Assembly: GCA_017882985.1 (NCBI GenBank)
Contig: JADGOK010000001.1
Coordinates: 1-21,026, forward strand
Direction: 5' to 3'
Length of the DNA: 21,026 nt
Origin: Acidimicrobiales bacterium
Lineage (GTDB): Bacteria > Actinomycetota > Acidimicrobiia > Acidimicrobiales > RAAP-2
Shown piece by piece: positions 7,501 to 15,176 of the stretch (within the stretch, counting starts at the first letter, position 1; each line of letters starts with the position of its first letter). Both the position numbers and the translations under genes were made by a program. The notes beneath the pieces are model-generated. The model saw only the letters and a program-made list of their open reading frames with translations, did no database searches and was not told the origin of the DNA.

Positions 7501-8128
7501 CAAGTCGGTGAAACTGGACTTCGAGCGCGAGATGCTCGGCACCTACATATCGGATCATCCCCTCTACGAGGTCGAGGCGGCCCTCGTCGCCAAGACCGAC
7601 GGTTCGATCATCTCGGTGCGCGAGCGCGGCGACGAACTCGCCAAGGCCGGTCGGCCGATCACCGTCGGGGGCATCCTCGCCGAGGTGCAGATCCGCACCA
7701 CCAAGGCCGGTCAGCAGTACGCGCGCGTCGTGCTCGAGGACCTCGGTGGTTCGATGGAGATCAACTTCTCGGCGCGCAAGTTCGAAGAGTGCAGCGGCTT
7801 TCTCGCCAAGGACAACATCGTGCTCATCAAGGGCCGCCTCGACAACCGTGACGACGAGATTCGCTTCAGCGCCCTCGACGTCTCACTACTCAAGATCGAG
7901 CGCGGCGACGGTGAATTGCGCCTGGCGCTCGGACCCGAGGACCTCACGTCCACGTCGATCGCCACGTTGCGCGAGATTCTCTCTCGCTACCCCGGAAAGT
8001 CGCCGGTCATCGTCGAAACGGGTGCCACGGGCAAAATCTTCAAACTGGGACCCGATTTCAACGTGAATATCGCGAGTGTGGTGGGTGATCTTCGCTCAGA
8101 ATTCGGTCGAAACATCATAAAGGCCTAG
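4565..8128 (+). CDS. dnaE: DNA polymerase III alpha subunit (replicative polymerase, DnaE1 type)
   Basis: Catalytic subunit of the replicative polymerase, 1187 aa, a normal length. Domains in order: PHP (about 1-285), polymerase palm, fingers and thumb (about 290-830), helix-hairpin-helix region (about 875-915), OB fold (about 1005-1085) and C-terminal domain. Catalytic acidic residues are D421 and D423 in PDIDMDFD and D592 in KMDFLGL. The PHP metal site looks complete: H9 and H11 with E13, D42-H43 in ITDHGN, GLEAY, YHHLTLL, SSCLGG and NDLHY. In M. tuberculosis DnaE1 this PHP site is the 3'-5' proofreading exonuclease, so this enzyme probably proofreads itself. ATG 4565 is the only start that keeps the PHP N-terminus; a GAAAGGG about 12 bases upstream is a weak ribosome site. 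The 89-base gap after bpa contains no gene. Confidence 0.97.
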   Translation: MADGFVHLHNHTEYSMLDGAARVEELVLAAKADGQRAIGITDHGNLYGVIDFYEACRAHGVTPIIGLEAYMAANSRFDRPTRRGKIDDTGGDTEGGQKLYHHLTLLAVSNEGYRNLRELSSMAFLEGYYYKPRLDWELLERYNKGLIATSSCLGGVVLQALLQDTYAKAVELAGRLQTIFGPENFFVEMQDHGIPEQVRTNPQLLQLAKDLNAPLLATNDLHYVHHADAEMHDALLCIGTGSLVADPNRFRFHSDQHYLKSAAEMRYLFRDLPDACDNTLAIAERADVTIEFDNDALPQFLIPDEFKGATHKEGANRLLRELTYQGARDRYGDALSSEVRERLDYELSVVADMGFSDYFLVVWDLIRHAREKGIRVGPGRGSAAGCCIAYSLRIVDLDPIRYGLIFERFLNPGRKQMPDIDMDFDERYRGDMIRYAAERYGSDHVAQIVTFSTIKARAAVRDAARVLGYPPQLGDKIAKAMPPLVMGQDLPLQACFTPMAGYEGRYAEASELRALYDSDPEVKHAVDVAKGFVDKRRQDGIHAAAVVITKAPVLDYVPVQRKSGPHGSLDEAPIVTQYEATAIEKLGLLKMDFLGLRNLAIIERALENVRRGHGIEVDIDHVPLDDPKVFDMLKLGNSIGIFQLEGDKMRQLMRRLAPTSFDDIAALVALYRPGPLSENVHNDYADRKNHRQDVSFDHVDLEEILGETYGLMIYQEDIMRVATKIAGFSMAEADDLRKACSKKIREMIQAQRAKFVDGAEREGYGRKLGETIFNKIEPFADYAFNKSHAYGYALIAYQNAWLKANYPVEYMAALLTSFRDDKDKASVYLNEARQMGISVGVPDVNESFAEYAPSRTQKLTILFGMAAVRNVGEALVEKIVSERDARGPFTSVYDFVRRVDPAVLNRRSMESLIKAGTFDGLGVARLGLLLKIDEIIDVTLSRRKDLSLGISTLFAALDSDGERDDWEGTDVAIGDNEFDKSVKLDFEREMLGTYISDHPLYEVEAALVAKTDGSIISVRERGDELAKAGRPITVGGILAEVQIRTTKAGQQYARVVLEDLGGSMEINFSARKFEECSGFLAKDNIVLIKGRLDNRDDEIRFSALDVSLLKIERGDGELRLALGPEDLTSTSIATLREILSRYPGKSPVIVETGATGKIFKLGPDFNVNIASVVGDLRSEFGRNIIKA

Positions 8129-8156
8129 TTGCGTTTCGCGGGGTCTCGAACTCTCG

Positions 8157-8162
8157 TAGAAT
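8157..8162 (+). promoter_or_regulatory. -10 element of the 8171 gene (leaderless type)
   Basis: TAGAAT (five of six to consensus) ends eight bases before ATG 8171. No ribosome site is present. No good -35 is visible 16-18 bases upstream. Confidence 0.45.
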
Positions 8163-8170
8163 AGATACTT

Positions 8171-8842
8171 ATGGCAATGACCGTCACCACGAAGGACACC
8201 ACCGCGCTCAGCGACGCAGAACTCGCCGAGATGGCCGATCTCTGCGTCGATCGGGAGCCCAATTTCGACATTGGCTTCCTCTCCAAGCAGCGCGAAGAGT
8301 GGGTCCTCGTGACCCACGCGCGCGAGGGCACGAAGTTGCGCGGCTACTCGTTCAGCACCCTGGAGCGCATCGGTGGCACGCCGTCGCTGCTGGTGGGCCT
8401 CTTGCTCGTGGACCGCAACGCCAAGTCCGATCAGACCCTGAAGGCCATCCTGCACGACCAGTTCCGCCGGGCCCTGCTGGCCTTTCCCGACGAGGACGTG
8501 CTCTTGGGTTCGCGTCTCACCTCACCCGACGGCTTTCGCGCCTTCGCCGGTCTCGAGGACGTCGTGCCGCGCCAGGGCTACAAGCCCACCGGTGAGGACC
8601 GCGCGTGGGGCCGTCGCCTCGCCAAGCGCTTCGGCGCCGAGAAGTCGATCGACGACAAGACCTTCGTCATGAGCGTCTCACCCGGTCCGGTCGGTGGGCT
8701 CGACTACGTCGTCGCCAAGGCCCCGATTCCCGAGGGCGTCCACGAGTTCTTCGTCGGGATCGACGCCGACAAGGGACAGCGCCTGGTGGTCTTTGGCTGG
8801 GCCATGGCCGAGTCACTGGCGTCGGCCAAGCTGCCCAAGTAG
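8171..8842 (+). CDS. Hypothetical protein, possibly GNAT-like fold
   Basis: I do not recognise this 223-aa protein. It is soluble, without signal peptide, membrane helix or Cys motif, with mixed charge, and uses codons like its neighbours, so it is very likely real. The middle (about 55-75), RGYSFSTLERIGGTPSLLVG, followed by a stretch rich in conserved-looking polar residues and an LFAFPDEDV-like strand (ALLAFPDEDVLLGSRL, about 100-115), is reminiscent of acyl-CoA N-acyltransferase folds. There is no clear acetyl-CoA loop, so this is only a suggestion. Start ATG 8171 follows a TAGAAT -10; ATG 8177 is a near alternative. The gene is on its own after dnaE and converges on the minus-strand gene ending at 8846 with only three bases between them. 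Confidence 0.75.
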   Translation: MAMTVTTKDTTALSDAELAEMADLCVDREPNFDIGFLSKQREEWVLVTHAREGTKLRGYSFSTLERIGGTPSLLVGLLLVDRNAKSDQTLKAILHDQFRRALLAFPDEDVLLGSRLTSPDGFRAFAGLEDVVPRQGYKPTGEDRAWGRRLAKRFGAEKSIDDKTFVMSVSPGPVGGLDYVVAKAPIPEGVHEFFVGIDADKGQRLVVFGWAMAESLASAKLPK

Positions 8843-8845
8843 TCC

Positions 8846-9565
8846 CTAGCCGCGCGGTAACAGGCCGGTGCAGCTCTTGTAGCAGTGCCCGTCGATGGGC
8901 TGGGAGAGCGTCGTGAGCACGTAGGTCGGACGAAAGCCCAGTGACGTGGCCAGGTCCTTGCCCGCGAGCGAGGTTCGACGCGTCGCCTCGATCGTGCGCA
9001 CGGCGTACGCGTCCTCACAGACGAGCCACACGTCGTCACCGAACCAGCCAAAGCGCACCCAGGTCGATCCGTCCTCGTGGCGACGCAAGAGTTGCGGTCC
9101 GCGGTCCGCGGCGATCAGCGCGACGCTCGGACGTTCGCCGCGAAACTCCCAGTACGGCGCGCTCGGACCGCGAAAGCCGAACAAGGGACCGTCGGCGGGC
9201 GTCGCGAGCTGCTCGAGCCATTTGCGTACCCGTCGTCCCCGGTAGGTCCCGAGGCGTCGGGGCAGGTCGGCGAGCGTCACCGCTTCGGGCTGGGCGAGAT
9301 CGTTGCGCTCGATGTTCTCGGCGAGCTGTCCCTCGACGACGTCAAAGGCCGCGAGATCGGTCTCGAACCCCAGGGGCCAGGGAATTCGCCAGCGCACAAT
9401 CGTCTGCGACGCGAGGTCGACGACCGTGGTCGTCTCGTTCGTCGAACCGAGTACCAATCCGAACATCGTGCTGCCCGGCGTCAGGTCGACGGTGGGACGT
9501 TGGGGCGTGCGTTCGACGAGCCGCTTGCTGGCCCTCGCCGTCGGGTCGCGGTTGAACAGCGCCAT
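8846..9565 (-). CDS. Hypothetical protein coupled to the YyaL-type gene, C-terminal CxxxC
   Basis: Unrecognised protein of 239 aa with ATG at 9565. This start overlaps the upstream gene's stop as TGATG, so the two are probably translated together; the frame stays open for another 106 codons upstream, but that part is antisense-like shadow inside the YyaL gene. The protein begins with a basic stretch (MALFNRDPTARASKRLVERT), then an Arg/Trp-rich mixed region without membrane segments. It ends GHCYKSCTGLLPRG, placing C228 and C232 as a possible thiol pair or metal ligand. Repeated aromatic strands (STWVRFGWFGDDVWLVCED) suggest a beta-rich domain. Coupling to a thioredoxin-like partner makes a redox link plausible but unproven. 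Confidence 0.75.
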   Translation of the reverse strand: MALFNRDPTARASKRLVERTPQRPTVDLTPGSTMFGLVLGSTNETTTVVDLASQTIVRWRIPWPLGFETDLAAFDVVEGQLAENIERNDLAQPEAVTLADLPRRLGTYRGRRVRKWLEQLATPADGPLFGFRGPSAPYWEFRGERPSVALIAADRGPQLLRRHEDGSTWVRFGWFGDDVWLVCEDAYAVRTIEATRRTSLAGKDLATSLGFRPTYVLTTLSQPIDGHCYKSCTGLLPRG

Positions 9566-11556
9566 CAGGCGTCCACCAGACCCAGTTGCACATCCAGGTC
9601 GACCACGCTGGCGGCCGGCAAGTGGCAGACGCCGCCGCGACAGACGTACGCGACATCGCTTGAGCGCCCCACCAAGAGTGGTGACGCGCCCGAGCCGGTG
9701 ACGAGGACGGTGCGTGGCATGTCCAACGATCGTACGTGGTCCGCGAGCGGGTTCGCCGCTCCCGGCACGACGATCTCGACGCCTTGGAGCGCCCAACCGG
9801 CGGCCGACACGAGGTCCGGCACGGCGTTCGGGTGACCGTCGATCAGGGAGCCACCCAGTTCGACGAGGCGCTGAGCCACGCACAGGAGGTCTGCATCGCC
9901 GCGACAGAGGGCCAGGCGGGCGAACGCCCGACAGGCGACCGCGTGGCTCGACGGCGTCGCGCCGTCAAAGATCTCCTTGGGCCGAGCGATCAGGTCAGTG
10001 ACCAGATCGCTCTGCGCGAACAGTCCAGCGCCGACACGCGCGTCACGCGACGAAGGGATCGCACCGTCCCAGAAGTGCTCGAGCAGGTAGCGCGCGAGAT
10101 CATTCGATGCGCGCAGCCAGTGATCGTCGCCGGTTCGTTCGTAGGCGTCGAGGTTCGCGTCGAGCATCCACGCGACGTCGCTCGCGGTCGCGTGGGCTCG
10201 ACGCTGTTCGGTACGCCACCACGTCGCGTCACTGAAGTGACTTCTCGCGAGCGCGTCGAGGAGCTCGAGCCCCGCCGCGATGAACTCCGCATCGCCACTC
10301 ACGAGCAGAGCCGACGCCAGCATCGCGTTCCATTCGAGGATGATCTTCTCGTCGCGTCCGGGTTGGACTCGTTGCGCGCGCGCTGCGCGCAGCGCGTCGA
10401 GAGCCGGGATCAGATCCGCGGGCGTCTCGAAGGGCGCGCCGTGGGCGAGGCGGGGGATGCTGCGGCCTTCGAAGAGACCCGGTGACGTCACGCGCCAGCG
10501 CTCAAGAACCCGCTCGAGTTCTCCCTCGATGCCCGCGTCGATCAGCGCGGCGCGGACTTCGTCGACCGTCCAGGTGACGTGGGAGCCTTCGACACCGCCG
10601 GCGTCGGCGTCAAGGGACGACGCGTAGCCGCCGTCGACTTTCAGATCGCTGAGCACGAAACGCAGCGTGGCGCGCGCGACCGCGCCCCAGGGGCGCTCGG
10701 CACCGAATCGACGCGCGGCGCGAAAGTAGGCGCGCGCGAGCAACGCCTGGTCGCTCAACATCTTTTCGAAGTGGGGAACGTGCCACTGTGCGTCGACGCT
10801 GTAGCGGGCGAAGCCGCCGCGGACGTGGTCGTAGAGGCCACGCCGAGACATCGCTTCGAGCGTGCGCGCCACCGCCGCCACGGACTCGTCGTCGTCGAAT
10901 TCGAGGAGAGCCTCGACGTAACTCGGCCGGGGGAACTTCGGCGCGTCGCCGAACCCACCGTCGAGGTCGACGCGACCCACCAGTTCGTCGCGAAGGCGCC
11001 GTCGCGCGGCGGTGACGTCGAGCGTCTCGGTGAGAGGCGAGAGGTGATCGACGAAGGAGATCTCGCGCTCGAGTGCCTGGCGTAGTTCGCTGGCCTGTTG
11101 CATCACGGCCTCTCGTTGGTCGCTCCAGGCGTTCGCTACCGAGGCCAGCAGGCGAGGGAAGCCGACCTGTCCGTGTCGGTCCGACGGGGGATAGTACGTA
11201 CCCGCCATGAACGGACGACCGTCGGGCAGTAGGAAGACTGACATCGGCCAGCCTCCGTGGCCACTAATCAACTGGGTCGCTGCCATGTAGAGGGCGTCGA
11301 CGTCGGGGCGCTCTTCTCGGTCGACCTTGATCGCGACGAACGAGTCGTTCACCAGTTTGGCGATGTCGGAATTCTCGAATGACTCGTGAGCCATGACGTG
11401 GCACCAGTGACAGGCCGCGTAGCCGACGGAGAGGAAGATCGGCCGGTCGAGACGTTGGGCCAGCTCGAGCGCCTCGAGCCCCCAAGGACGCCAGTCCACG
11501 GGATTCTCGGCGTGTTGGCGCAGGTAGGCGCTCGACGCCCCGGCGAGATGATTCAT
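9565..11556 (-). CDS. YyaL/SSP411-family thioredoxin-domain protein (DUF255)
   Basis: 663 aa, normal for the family (YyaL, human SPATA20). The N-terminal thioredoxin-like DUF255 domain (about 1-165) shows the family's opening NHLAGASSAYLRQHAENPVDW, the CxxC motif C49-H-W-C52 in AACHWCHVM, VKVDREERPDVD-like (KVDREERPDVDALYM) and GHGGWPMSVFLLPDGRPF. The rest is an alpha/alpha-barrel resembling N-acylglucosamine 2-epimerase or glycosidase folds, with FPRPSYVEALLEF and a Tyr-rich HVRGGFARYSVDAQWHVPHFEKMLSDQ block. The molecular function of the family is not settled. No signal peptide, so cytoplasmic. The start is set by the family N-terminus and a TAGCAT -10 six bases upstream. The stop overlaps the start of the next gene. 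Confidence 0.92.
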   Translation of the reverse strand: MNHLAGASSAYLRQHAENPVDWRPWGLEALELAQRLDRPIFLSVGYAACHWCHVMAHESFENSDIAKLVNDSFVAIKVDREERPDVDALYMAATQLISGHGGWPMSVFLLPDGRPFMAGTYYPPSDRHGQVGFPRLLASVANAWSDQREAVMQQASELRQALEREISFVDHLSPLTETLDVTAARRRLRDELVGRVDLDGGFGDAPKFPRPSYVEALLEFDDDESVAAVARTLEAMSRRGLYDHVRGGFARYSVDAQWHVPHFEKMLSDQALLARAYFRAARRFGAERPWGAVARATLRFVLSDLKVDGGYASSLDADAGGVEGSHVTWTVDEVRAALIDAGIEGELERVLERWRVTSPGLFEGRSIPRLAHGAPFETPADLIPALDALRAARAQRVQPGRDEKIILEWNAMLASALLVSGDAEFIAAGLELLDALARSHFSDATWWRTEQRRAHATASDVAWMLDANLDAYERTGDDHWLRASNDLARYLLEHFWDGAIPSSRDARVGAGLFAQSDLVTDLIARPKEIFDGATPSSHAVACRAFARLALCRGDADLLCVAQRLVELGGSLIDGHPNAVPDLVSAAGWALQGVEIVVPGAANPLADHVRSLDMPRTVLVTGSGASPLLVGRSSDVAYVCRGGVCHLPAASVVDLDVQLGLVDA

Positions 11557-11562
11557 AGCGTG

Positions 11563-11568
11563 ATGCTA
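11563..11568 (-). promoter_or_regulatory. -10 element of the YyaL-type gene (leaderless type)
   Basis: Minus-strand TAGCAT lies six bases before ATG 11556, inside the 40-base gap after the acetyltransferase gene. No ribosome site is present. Confidence 0.45.
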
Positions 11569-11596
11569 GGCGCGTCGAAATCGTGCCACGCACAGC

Positions 11597-12166
11597 TCAT
11601 CGCTGCGCGCGTTGGCGTTCCCACTGGTCGCGACGAATCGCGAGCATCACTTCGTCGGTCCATTCACCCTTGACAAATTCGTTCTCGATGAGGTGCGCCT
11701 CGCGCGCCAGACCGGCTTTCTCGAGTGAACGAATCGATGCGTGATTGCGCCCATCGCAGTTGGCGAAGATGCGATGCAGATTGAAGGTGGTGAATCCGAT
11801 GGTGACCAACTCCGCGTAGACCTCGGTCGCGAAACCACGGCCGTGCACGGCGGGCAGCAACGATCCTCCGGTCTCACCCTGGCGATGTTCGTTGCGCGTC
11901 CAGCGCAGCATGAAGTCGCCGATCAACTCACCACTGTCGCGCAACACCACCGCGACCGGCAACACGTTGTCTTCGACGATCTCCGGTGGCTGGCCGATCT
12001 TTCTCTCGAGGACGTCGCGTGTCGTCTCGCGATCACGGACGCCCCAGTAGAGGTAGCGCGCGACGCGCTCGTCGGCGTAGATCGCCCAGAGCGCGTCCAG
12101 GTCGCCGTGCTCGAATCGTCGCAGCGTGAGACGGCTCGTCGTGATCGACGACGCGAGTTGGGCCAC
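11597..12166 (-). CDS. GNAT N-acetyltransferase, RimJ/RimL-like
   Basis: Protein of 189 aa of the Acetyltransf_3 type, transferring acetyl from acetyl-CoA to an amine such as a protein N-terminus or small molecule. It opens with the typical ITTSRLTLRRFEHGDLDALW. The acetyl-CoA loop is in VHGRGFATEVYAELVTIGF (about 108-126), and the last core strand reads LHRIFANCDGRNHASIRSLEKAGL, the usual N-x-x-S-x-x-x-x-EKxGF block. The GTG start at 12166 is chosen because the conserved N-terminus begins just after it, and TAGAAC lies six bases upstream. Substrate unknown. Upstream lies a perfect small palindrome. Confidence 0.9.
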   Translation of the reverse strand: MAQLASSITTSRLTLRRFEHGDLDALWAIYADERVARYLYWGVRDRETTRDVLERKIGQPPEIVEDNVLPVAVVLRDSGELIGDFMLRWTRNEHRQGETGGSLLPAVHGRGFATEVYAELVTIGFTTFNLHRIFANCDGRNHASIRSLEKAGLAREAHLIENEFVKGEWTDEVMLAIRRDQWERQRAQR

Positions 12167-12167
12167 T

Positions 12168-12181
12168 GAGTAGTTCTACTC
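12168..12181. promoter_or_regulatory. Palindrome over the -10 of the acetyltransferase gene
   Basis: GAGTAG-TT-CTACTC is a perfect 6-bp inverted repeat one base before the GTG start. It includes the minus-strand -10-like TAGAAC (12178-12173), which sits six bases from the start like other leaderless promoters here. It could be an operator. Confidence 0.35.
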
Positions 12182-12238
12182 GCCCCCGACGGCGCTGTCA
12201 CCGCAGGCGAGGTCGAAACGTCATCGCCCTTCGCTGCT

Positions 12239-13306
12239 TCAAAAGGCGTGCGCGGCGACCAGTTGCAACGTGACGAGGGCCACCACCATCGAGCACGACG
12301 TCACGACGAGGCCGAGGGTGGTGAACGTCCGTACCGACGGGTGCGCGCCTTCACGACGCGCGATCCGTAGCCACAACATTGATGAAAGCGCGCCGATGAT
12401 GAGCACGTTGGGGCCAAGGTCGAGTCCAATGAGAAGTGCCAGAGGATGTGCCAGCGGTTTTGACGAGAGCAGGACTGCGGCGGGGAGATTGTTGACGACG
12501 TTGGCCAGACCCGCGCCGACGCCGGCTGACAACCAGGGTCCGAGCGTGCTCATCAGATGTGCCGGTCCGTGCCAGAGGCGCGCGACGACACCAAAGACCA
12601 GGGCGACCGACATCAAGATCAACAGCGTCGTGGCGTTGAGCGACGTGCGTGCTTGCCTGCTGGTCAGGCGGCGAGCGAACCACACTTGGGCACTGATCAG
12701 GACAACGCCCGTTATCAGGATCGGGAGGGCTGGACTGCTGAGCGTCAGCACCAGCACGACGGCGAGACAGATTCCTACGATTCCCAGTCCCCAGTGCATC
12801 GGCTGGGAAAGGACGGTCCCGACGGGCTGTGAACGCAGGTCCTTCCAACACCAGAGAGAAAGAATGAGGGTAATGACCACGATCGAGGCGGCCCACGGCA
12901 GGAACATCCGGCCCGCGAAGACGTGGCTGCGCACGGGACTCGTCGTGAGGACCAGGATGTTGGTGAGATTCGAGCCGGGCAAGAGCAACGAGGCCCCGTT
13001 GGACATGAAGATCGCGCCGTAGAGGAACGCGTTCTCCTTGATACCGCGCTGACGCGCCGCGTGGATGAGTACCGGGGTGAGGAACACGACGGACGTGTCG
13101 AGATTCAGTACGGCAGTGACGAGGGCCACCAGTGTCATCAGCGCCGCGAACATCATGAGGCCCCCGCCGGGAATTCGGGCGAGCCGGGCACCGACGGACT
13201 CGAAGAGTCCGTCCGAGGCGGCGACGCGGCCCATGAGTAAGAGCCCGGCAATGAGGGCAAAGGGCGGCCACACCTGATCGAAGGAGTTGATGAGGGCGTG
13301 GATCAT
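12239..13306 (-). CDS. ArsB/SLC13-like (ion transporter superfamily) permease
   Basis: Very hydrophobic protein of 355 aa with about ten membrane helices. It shows two half-repeats typical of the ion-transporter superfamily (ArsB, NhaD, CitMHS). The first has LNLDTSVVFLTPVLIHAA and SNGASLLLPGSNLTNIL; the second has ANVVNNLPAAVLL and GLDLGPNVLIIGALSSMLW. ArsB-type carriers have matching N-N-x-P and GPN motifs, so the family call is good, but the substrate (arsenite, dicarboxylate or another anion) cannot be told, and no arsenic regulator or reductase is near. It is shorter than E. coli ArsB (~430 aa). The start is uncertain: ATG 13306 or ATG 13324; neither has a ribosome site. Confidence 0.82.
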   Translation of the reverse strand: MIHALINSFDQVWPPFALIAGLLLMGRVAASDGLFESVGARLARIPGGGLMMFAALMTLVALVTAVLNLDTSVVFLTPVLIHAARQRGIKENAFLYGAIFMSNGASLLLPGSNLTNILVLTTSPVRSHVFAGRMFLPWAASIVVITLILSLWCWKDLRSQPVGTVLSQPMHWGLGIVGICLAVVLVLTLSSPALPILITGVVLISAQVWFARRLTSRQARTSLNATTLLILMSVALVFGVVARLWHGPAHLMSTLGPWLSAGVGAGLANVVNNLPAAVLLSSKPLAHPLALLIGLDLGPNVLIIGALSSMLWLRIARREGAHPSVRTFTTLGLVVTSCSMVVALVTLQLVAAHAF

Positions 13307-13394
13307 CGACGGCTCGCGGCCCATCCGGGCGACGTCACACTGCGTCGCAAGAACGATGGCGCGATCGATATGTGATCATTCATTGGATCGCGCT

Positions 13395-13416
13395 GCCGCC
13401 GCTCTTCGGTGGCGGC
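13395..13416. terminator. GC-rich hairpin between the DinB-like gene and the permease gene
   Basis: GCCGCC and GGCGGC form a six-pair stem, extendable to eight pairs with one G-T wobble, around a TCTTCG-type loop. It lies 22 bases after the stop of the 13439-13996 gene on the minus strand. No T tract follows, so a terminator is only possible. Confidence 0.35.
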
Positions 13417-13438
13417 TCGACATGGCCAAAGCGTACTG

Positions 13439-13996
13439 TCAGCGGACCTCTACCGATCGACCGACGAAGTTGAGGAACCTGGTTTGGGCGTTCGCGTCGA
13501 GAGCGGATTCGATCGGTGCGGCGAAGCCGCCGGGGACGCGGATCGCGTCGCTCACCGCTCCGAGTCGTTCGTGAGCTATCGCCACGGCTTCGACGTCGAG
13601 CGCCTCGTCGTCACCGGTGGCGTGGGCGAGGTCCCAGGTATGGCACAAAGTGTCGAACATGAGTAGGCCGGCGACCAACTGCGAAAAGGGCTGATCACCG
13701 TTTCGACCCGGGACGAGCGCCCCGGCGAGTGCCGGCGAACTGAGCGCGTGGCGCATCGTCGTCGCGACTACGCCCCACTGATCGATAAGTGGAGCTTCCT
13801 CGTCGATTGCGGCGAGTCCCTCGGGGTCCACCAGCGCGTAGACGCGGCGATGGGTGGCGATCACGTGGGCCCCGAGGTCGTGGACGGTCCACTCGTCACA
13901 CGGGGTTGGGTCGTCCCACTGATTCTTGGCGACGCGCGACAGCACCACGCCGAAGCGCTCGGCCACTCGAAGATACACGTCGTCGTTCGTGCTCAC
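13439..13996 (-). CDS. TIGR03086-like / mycothiol-isomerase-type DinB-fold protein
   Basis: 185 aa with a GTG start at 13996. The four-helix DinB-like metal-binding domain is recognisable from WDDPTPCDEWTVHDLGAHVI (H44) and FDTLCHTWDLAHATG (H119, D122), the typical metal-ligand blocks of the actinobacterial TIGR03086 and maleylpyruvate-isomerase N-terminal families. Such proteins often act as mycothiol-dependent thiol transferases or isomerases, but most are uncharacterised. The frame stays open another 63 codons upstream, but a near-consensus TATGAT six bases before this GTG and the start of similarity with the family support the short form. It is divergent from the oxidoreductase gene at 14133. 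Confidence 0.8.
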   Translation of the reverse strand: MSTNDDVYLRVAERFGVVLSRVAKNQWDDPTPCDEWTVHDLGAHVIATHRRVYALVDPEGLAAIDEEAPLIDQWGVVATTMRHALSSPALAGALVPGRNGDQPFSQLVAGLLMFDTLCHTWDLAHATGDDEALDVEAVAIAHERLGAVSDAIRVPGGFAAPIESALDANAQTRFLNFVGRSVEVR

Positions 13997-14002
13997 GACG
14001 CG

Positions 14003-14008
14003 ATCATA
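14003..14008 (-). promoter_or_regulatory. -10 element of the DinB-like gene (leaderless type)
   Basis: Minus-strand TATGAT matches the -10 consensus at five of six positions and ends six bases before GTG 13996. It is the best-matching example of the leaderless pattern in the window. Confidence 0.55.
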
Positions 14009-14132
14009 CCGAGCGACGTGCGTCAGCGACGCCGAGGCGCACTGCCGTCGAAGGCGCGACGTAATGGGCACAACAGCGAGGTGAGTACTGTGGAAGTTGA
14101 CGGTCTCACACCAACCACGCGAGGAGAATCCC

Positions 14133-15095
14133 ATGTCCGCACCACTTCGTTGGGGCATTATCGGCACCGGGGGCATCGCCCACACTTTCGCGCGCGACCT
14201 TCGCCTCGTTGACGACGCCGAGATCGTCGCCGTGGGCTCTCGCTCGCAAGCGTCCGCGGACGTCTTTGGTGACGAATTCGGCGTTCCCCGTCGCTACGCC
14301 TCGTACGAAGACCTCGTGAGCGACCCGCACGTCGACGTTGTCTACGTCGCGACGCCACATCCGTGGCACCACGCCAACGCGCGCCTGGCGCTCGAACACG
14401 AGAAGCCGGTGCTGGTGGAGAAGGCCTTTACGATGACCGCGGACGAGGCCCGCGACCTGGTCGCACTTTCGCGCGAGAAGAAGCTGTTCTTGATGGAGGC
14501 GATGTGGACAAGGTTCCTGCCCGACGTCGTGGCTATTCGCCAATTGATCGCCGAAGGCGCACTCGGAGAATTGGTCTCGGTTTCGGCTGACCACGGACAA
14601 TGGTTCGAGAAGGATCCCTCATTCCGGCTCTTCGATCCAAACTTGGGCGGTGGCGCGCTCCTGGACCTTGGCGTCTACCCGGTGTCATTCGCGTCGATGA
14701 TCCTGGGAACACCAAACCGCATCAGTGCGCTGGTCGACCCAGCATTCACCGGCGTCGACGGCCAGGCGTCGATGTTGTTCGGCTACGAGAGCGGGGCGCA
14801 GGCGATTCTCACGTGCACGTCGCTCGCGCGCAGCTCGACGCGGGCGAGCATCGTGGGTACCGAGGCGCGCATCGACGTGGACGGCGATTTCTACGCACCG
14901 AACTCGTTCTCGCTGATCCAGCGAAACGGCGACTTGCGTCGCTACGAATTCTCTGACGAGGGTCGCGGTCTTCACCACCAGGCGGTCGAAGTGGCCAAAT
15001 GCATAGCGGTCGGTAAGTTGGAGAGTGACGCGATGCCACTCGACGAGACGGTGACGATCATGGAGACGATGGAAAAGGTGCTTCAATTCCTCTAG
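14133..15095 (+). CDS. Gfo/Idh/MocA-family oxidoreductase (dihydrodiol / D-xylose dehydrogenase-like)
   Basis: NAD(P)-dependent sugar or diol dehydrogenase of 320 aa. The Rossmann start is RWGIIGTGGIAHTFARDL (residues 6-23). The EKP motif at 96-98 reads EKA, a variant. MEAMWTRFLP (121-130) and GGGALLDLGVYPV are the hallmark blocks of the dimeric dihydrodiol dehydrogenase / NADP D-xylose dehydrogenase branch. ATG 14133 has a strong ribosome site (GAGGAG, 121-126 of the 14 kb block); an in-frame ATG 12 codons earlier is less likely. A possible -10, TACTGT, lies at 14086-14091. The gene precedes a CUT2 sugar transporter, which suggests oxidation of the imported sugar. Substrate is inference. Confidence 0.9.
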   Translation: MSAPLRWGIIGTGGIAHTFARDLRLVDDAEIVAVGSRSQASADVFGDEFGVPRRYASYEDLVSDPHVDVVYVATPHPWHHANARLALEHEKPVLVEKAFTMTADEARDLVALSREKKLFLMEAMWTRFLPDVVAIRQLIAEGALGELVSVSADHGQWFEKDPSFRLFDPNLGGGALLDLGVYPVSFASMILGTPNRISALVDPAFTGVDGQASMLFGYESGAQAILTCTSLARSSTRASIVGTEARIDVDGDFYAPNSFSLIQRNGDLRRYEFSDEGRGLHHQAVEVAKCIAVGKLESDAMPLDETVTIMETMEKVLQFL

Positions 15096-15176
15096 ATCGT
15101 CGGTGATTTCATCACTCGCCAGGACAACGCGAGTCGATGACCTAAGTCCTTTTGTGCGATCGTCGCTTCGTGACAC

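Noticed and set aside
9566..9883. Upstream extension of the 8846-9565 gene inside the YyaL-type gene
   Set aside because: The open frame continues, but the translated part is Arg-rich shadow sequence and ATG 9565 overlaps the upstream stop as a normal coupled start.
12239..13306. Arsenic resistance operon
   Set aside because: The permease is ArsB-like only at the superfamily level, and no arsR, arsC or arsA is nearby.
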